The position numbers and the translations under genes were made by a program. The notes under the pieces are model-generated. The model did not search any database. It was given only the letters and a program-made list of their open reading frames with translations, and had not been told where the DNA came from. A DNA stretch of 5,118 nucleotides from Phycisphaerales bacterium (GTDB taxonomy: Bacteria > Planctomycetota > Phycisphaerae > Phycisphaerales > UBA1924). The DNA lies in assembly GCA_025453375.1 (NCBI GenBank), contig JALOQT010000106.1:1-5118 (forward strand). The letters run 5' to 3'. This document shows positions 3,925 to 5,118 of this stretch, one piece after another; position 1 is the stretch's first letter, and each line of letters opens with the position of its first letter.

Positions 3925-5118
3925 GTGAGCGAACAGAGCCAGAAATACAGCACGGGAGCAGCCGGTCCGATCGTCGGGATTGACCTGGGCACGACCAACT
4001 CGCTGATCGCGGTGAGCGGCTGGCCGCGGGCGAGTGATGGGCCGCGCGTGGTGCGCCAAGCCGATGGGCGTGAGCATGCGGGCGAGGCGTTGCTTCCGTC
4101 GGTGGTGCGGTTCGAGGCCGATGGGTCGGTGGTGGTCGGCACGCGGGCGAAGGCCGAGGGGCCGCAGTATCCGCGGACGACGATCGCCAGCGTCAAGCGA
4201 TTGATGGGGCGATCACTGCGGGATGCAGGAAGCGATGTCGGGTTCGTGTCGTACGAAGTCGTCGAGGGGCCGGGGCAGACGGCACGGGTGCGGCTGCCAG
4301 CGCCGCTGAACCGGGATGTCTCGCCGCAGGAGGTGTCGGCGCACGTGCTGCGTGCACTGCGGGCGCGGGCCGAGGCGGCGCTGGGCGTCAAGGTGGAGCG
4401 TGCGGTCATCACCGTGCCGGCATATTTCGATGATGCCCAGCGTCAGGCGACGCGTGACGCCGCCCGGCTGGCGGGGTTGGAGGCGGTGCGACTCGTCGCC
4501 GAGCCGACGGCGGCGGCGCTGGCGTATGGCCTGGGTATCGCGGCGTCGGGCGTGCGGCGGGCACAAACGATGGTCGTCTATGACCTCGGCGGCGGGACGT
4601 TTGATGTGTCGGTGCTGCGATTGACGCCGCGCGGGGGTGGGGGCCAAAGCGGGGGCCAGGGCGGGGCCGATGCGTTTGAAGTGCTCGCGACGGCAGGGGA
4701 CACGCACCTGGGTGGAGATGATGTCGACTTTGCCGTGATGCGGTGGCTCGTAGAGCAGGCGATTGCGATACGGACGGACCTGCCAACCCCGAGTGATGCG
4801 GCGCGGCGGCGGTTGCTGGCTGAGGCCGAGCGGGCGAAGATCGCGCTGAGCGATGCGGAGTCGATCGAGGTCGATCTGGCGTGGCTGGTCGGCGGGGATG
4901 GGCCGGCAAGCCGCGCGGTGTTGACGCGAACGACGCTTGAAGGGTTGTGTGCAGGGTTGATTGACCGCACGCTCGCGGCGTGCAGGCGTGCGCTGCGGGA
5001 TGCGCGCGATGCGATGGACGGGCAGGGTGTCGAAGGTGTCGATGCGGTGATCCTCGTCGGTGGGGCGACGCGGATGCCAGTGGTGCGCCGACGTGTAGCG
5101 GAGTTCTTCGGGCGCGAG
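3925..5118 (+). CDS. hscA: Hsp70-family chaperone, HscA-like (3' partial)
   Basis: An ATP-dependent cytosolic chaperone; HscA works with the J-protein HscB to help transfer Fe-S clusters from IscU. The 398 visible residues cover nearly the whole nucleotide-binding domain, and the substrate-binding domain lies beyond the window. Motifs: GIDLGTTNS (18-26, phosphate 1), SVKRLMGRSL, VPAYFDDAQRQ (164-174), EPTAAALAYG (193-202), DLGGGTFD (220-227, phosphate 2), FEVLATAGDTHLGGDD, KIALSDAES, LAACRRALRDA and GGATRMP (379-385, adenosine). The short segment before KIALSDAES, the FDDAQRQATRDAARLAGL stretch and LAACRRAL resemble HscA more than DnaK, although GDTHLGGDD is shared with DnaK. The start is the GTG at 3925: an in-frame stop lies immediately upstream and no other start codon precedes the ATPase core. 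A Gly-rich insertion sits in a hairpin after phosphate 2. No isc genes are seen on the left side, so Fe-S specificity is inferred from similarity alone; a DnaK paralogue is the alternative. Confidence 0.88.
   Translation, partial: MSEQSQKYSTGAAGPIVGIDLGTTNSLIAVSGWPRASDGPRVVRQADGREHAGEALLPSVVRFEADGSVVVGTRAKAEGPQYPRTTIASVKRLMGRSLRDAGSDVGFVSYEVVEGPGQTARVRLPAPLNRDVSPQEVSAHVLRALRARAEAALGVKVERAVITVPAYFDDAQRQATRDAARLAGLEAVRLVAEPTAAALAYGLGIAASGVRRAQTMVVYDLGGGTFDVSVLRLTPRGGGGQSGGQGGADAFEVLATAGDTHLGGDDVDFAVMRWLVEQAIAIRTDLPTPSDAARRRLLAEAERAKIALSDAESIEVDLAWLVGGDGPASRAVLTRTTLEGLCAGLIDRTLAACRRALRDARDAMDGQGVEGVDAVILVGGATRMPVVRRRVAEFFGRE
4633..4666 (+). repeat. G-rich imperfect 12-bp tandem repeat inside the chaperone gene
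   Basis: Five G-tracts (5, 5, 5, 3 and 4 bases; loops of 1, 7, 3 and 1) fall within 34 bases on the coding strand. Two 12-base units, 4639-4650 and 4651-4662, differ at only two positions (GGGGGCCAAAGC and GGGGGCCAGGGC), and a partial third copy follows. In frame they encode GGQS-GGQG-GADA. The repeat probably arose by slippage, and the tract meets the simple pattern for a G-quadruplex. Confidence 0.7.

Overview
This window is a gene-dense, GC-rich bacterial chromosome segment (about two-thirds G+C by eye) with five protein-coding genes, two of them cut by the window edges. I found no RNA genes, mobile elements or CRISPR arrays. The codon use, the GC content, the DUF4240 gene, the divergent YrdC-phosphatase fusion and the apparent leaderless starts suggest a planctomycete of the Phycisphaerae type. 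That is an impression from the proteins, not a proven assignment; an actinobacterium or Deinococcus-like organism cannot be excluded.

Left part (1-1621): a tightly coupled two-gene unit. The first gene enters from outside the window and encodes a divergent YrdC/Sua5-like domain fused in frame to a low-molecular-weight phosphatase of the YwlE type. Its stop codon overlaps the GTG start of rpiB (ribose-5-phosphate isomerase B), which has a strong Shine-Dalgarno site. The order Sua5 / LMW phosphatase / RpiB matches the Bacillus subtilis ywlC-ywlE-ywlF neighbourhood, here with the first two members fused.

Middle (1693-3267): a full-length group II PLP-dependent decarboxylase of the aromatic-L-amino-acid type, with all key catalytic residues visible, 71 bp after rpiB on the same strand. 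It converges with a minus-strand DUF4240 gene (3284-3856), with only 16 bp between the stop codons.

Right part (3857-5118): a 68-bp divergent intergenic region separates the DUF4240 gene from an Hsp70-family chaperone that most resembles HscA (Fe-S cluster assembly). The chaperone starts at GTG 3925 and runs off the window after most of its ATPase domain.

The most notable pattern is in gene starts. The decarboxylase, DUF4240 and chaperone genes all lack a Shine-Dalgarno sequence and all have a TANNNT (-10-like) hexamer ending 5-6 nt before the start codon, as expected for leaderless transcripts. The operon-internal rpiB instead has a strong Shine-Dalgarno site. Other points of interest are the degenerate nucleotide-binding motifs of the YrdC-like domain, the phosphoarginine-phosphatase-like P-loop, and a slippage-like Gly-rich insertion in the chaperone ATPase domain. 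I see no dedicated novel multi-gene system; most of the window is metabolic and housekeeping genes.
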